Part shown: positions 5,519 to 6,461 of the stretch, piece after piece
Position numbering within the stretch: position 1 is the stretch's first letter
How the letters are laid out: every line of letters starts with the position of its first letter
Source of the DNA: Chroococcidiopsidaceae cyanobacterium CP_BM_RX_35
Lineage (GTDB): Bacteria; Cyanobacteriota; Cyanobacteriia; Cyanobacteriales; Chroococcidiopsidaceae
Direction of reading: 5' to 3'
Length of the DNA stretch: 6,461 nt
Assembly: GCA_019242465.1 (NCBI GenBank)
Contig: JAFAVL010000433.1
Span: forward strand, 1 to 6,461
Made by a program: the position numbers and the translations under genes
Notes under the pieces: model-generated
Databases searched by the model: none
Told to the model about the DNA's origin: nothing
What the model saw: the letters and a program-made list of their open reading frames with translations, nothing else

Positions 5519-6461
5519 ATGGAAGTTTACCAGGTTAGGGTTTTTCTTGAAGTTGCTCGACATTTGAGTTTTACAGAAGCCAGCGATGCGTTGAATCTGA
5601 CTCAGCCTGCGGTAAGCGCCAAAATTAAGTCACTTGAATCTGAGCTGGGAACGCCACTTTTTTATCGGCTGGGACGAAAAGTTCAGCTTACAGAAGTGGG
5701 TCAATTCCTGTTTGAGGAAGGACCTAAGCTGATTCAGATCGAAAATCAACTGCTGCAAAAAATTGAAGAAATTAAAAAAGGGAAATTTGGCAACCTGAAG
5801 ATTGGCTGCACAAGCGCAATCTCACATGGGTGGCTGCCAGAGAAACTGTTTACATATCGCAAGCAGTTCCCTAGTATCCAAACTCAATGTCTGGTGTTTG
5901 ACTCGGCAGAATTTCTATATCGCGCGATTACTAGCAGTCAGGTTGATTTAGCGATTTCCGACATAAATTTTGCAGAATTTTCGGAAATCACTTCAACTCC
6001 AATAGACGCGCTTAACTATGCCGCATTTTTATCCTCGAATCACCCGCTCTCTCAACAAAATTGGCTAAGCTTACAGGACTTAAAACAACATTCATGGGTT
6101 GTCTTTCCAGCTGGTTCTCCCAGTCGAATAGTGTTTGAAGCTCGTTTAACCGAACTAGGCTTATCTTTCGATGATTTTCCTCAGATTGAAACGGTTGAAA
6201 CACTTAGCTTAATGCAAACATACATTGTGCAGGGAAACTATCTAGGGTTTGCTTCCAGCCTTGACTTCAAATCCAAGTGTGAATCTGGTCTTTTGATCTC
6301 ACTTCCTCTGCAAGAATTTGCGTTGTCTGGCAGTATTTATCTGCTGGCACTAAAACGATTAACTGAGTCAATCGAGTTTAGTTCTAACGCAACTAATCGG
6401 CGATCACATACGCTCAAGGCAACGCAAAATTTTATCAATCTGGTGCAACCCTCGACCGTAA
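5519..6461 (+). CDS. LysR-family transcriptional regulator (3' end beyond the window)
   Basis: The frame stays open from ATG 5519 to the window edge: 314 complete codons plus one base, with no stop. The N-terminus is a typical LysR winged helix-turn-helix: SFTEASDALNLTQPAVSAKI at about 17-36, then LESELGTPLFYRLGRKVQLT to about 58. A linker helix follows at about 62-90, and a periplasmic-binding-protein-like effector domain starts near GNLKIGCTSA (about 91). The family is usually 290-330 residues, and the last visible part (SHTLKATQNFINLVQ) resembles the terminal helix, so only a few residues should be missing. An in-frame TAG lies at 5513-5515, so ATG 5519 is the first possible Met. It is divergent from the flavoprotein operon, the classic arrangement for a LysR regulator controlling its neighbour and itself. 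The effector cannot be read; sulfur regulators (CysB/Cbl) and carbon regulators (CbbR/NdhR) share this fold. Confidence 0.93.
   Translation, partial: MEVYQVRVFLEVARHLSFTEASDALNLTQPAVSAKIKSLESELGTPLFYRLGRKVQLTEVGQFLFEEGPKLIQIENQLLQKIEEIKKGKFGNLKIGCTSAISHGWLPEKLFTYRKQFPSIQTQCLVFDSAEFLYRAITSSQVDLAISDINFAEFSEITSTPIDALNYAAFLSSNHPLSQQNWLSLQDLKQHSWVVFPAGSPSRIVFEARLTELGLSFDDFPQIETVETLSLMQTYIVQGNYLGFASSLDFKSKCESGLLISLPLQEFALSGSIYLLALKRLTESIEFSSNATNRRSHTLKATQNFINLVQPSTV

Overview
The window looks like chromosomal DNA of a cyanobacterium, probably a filamentous one. It carries three perfect HIP1 octamers (GCGATCGC), several one-mismatch copies, and a short tandem heptamer of the kind scattered through filamentous cyanobacterial genomes. 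The proteins are consistent with that origin, but species cannot be read from the sequence.

Layout: (1) At 10-1194 on the plus strand is a flavin-dependent monooxygenase of the SfnB/DszC branch of the acyl-CoA dehydrogenase fold, a family tied to organosulfur use. (2) At 1195-1268 is a short convergent gap with a small stem-loop and a heptamer repeat that runs into the next gene's stop codon. (3) From 5277 down to 1269 on the minus strand is a tight four-gene operon: an AprA-like (adenylylsulfate reductase alpha/fumarate reductase family) flavoprotein, a 75-residue AprB-like 2[4Fe-4S] ferredoxin, a ten-repeat HEAT solenoid protein, and an Mrp/ApbC iron-sulfur carrier ATPase. Junctions are 11 nt, 10 nt and an 8-nt overlap, so the genes are almost certainly co-transcribed and partly translationally coupled. 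(4) At 5278-5518 is an AT-rich divergent control region with a strong dyad. (5) From 5519 to the window end on the plus strand is a LysR-type regulator, divergent from the operon and open at the window edge after 314 codons.

How they may work together: the flavoprotein and ferredoxin form a natural redox pair, with substrate chemistry at FAD and electron transfer through two cubane clusters. Mrp could supply the clusters and the HEAT protein could be a scaffold or assembly partner. The LysR protein probably controls the operon from the shared promoter region. The monooxygenase next door suggests a sulfur-acquisition setting, possibly for sulfonates or sulfones.

The pair is the interesting part. 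The ferredoxin keeps the AprB-type C-W-x-C motif (Trp-52 matching the AprB electron-relay Trp) but lacks the AprB C-terminal tail. The flavoprotein keeps the AprA-type catalytic His (His-351) but appears to have Leu-242 where AprA has its catalytic Arg. This argues for an AprBA-derived enzyme acting on something other than APS. The substrate is not identifiable from sequence alone.
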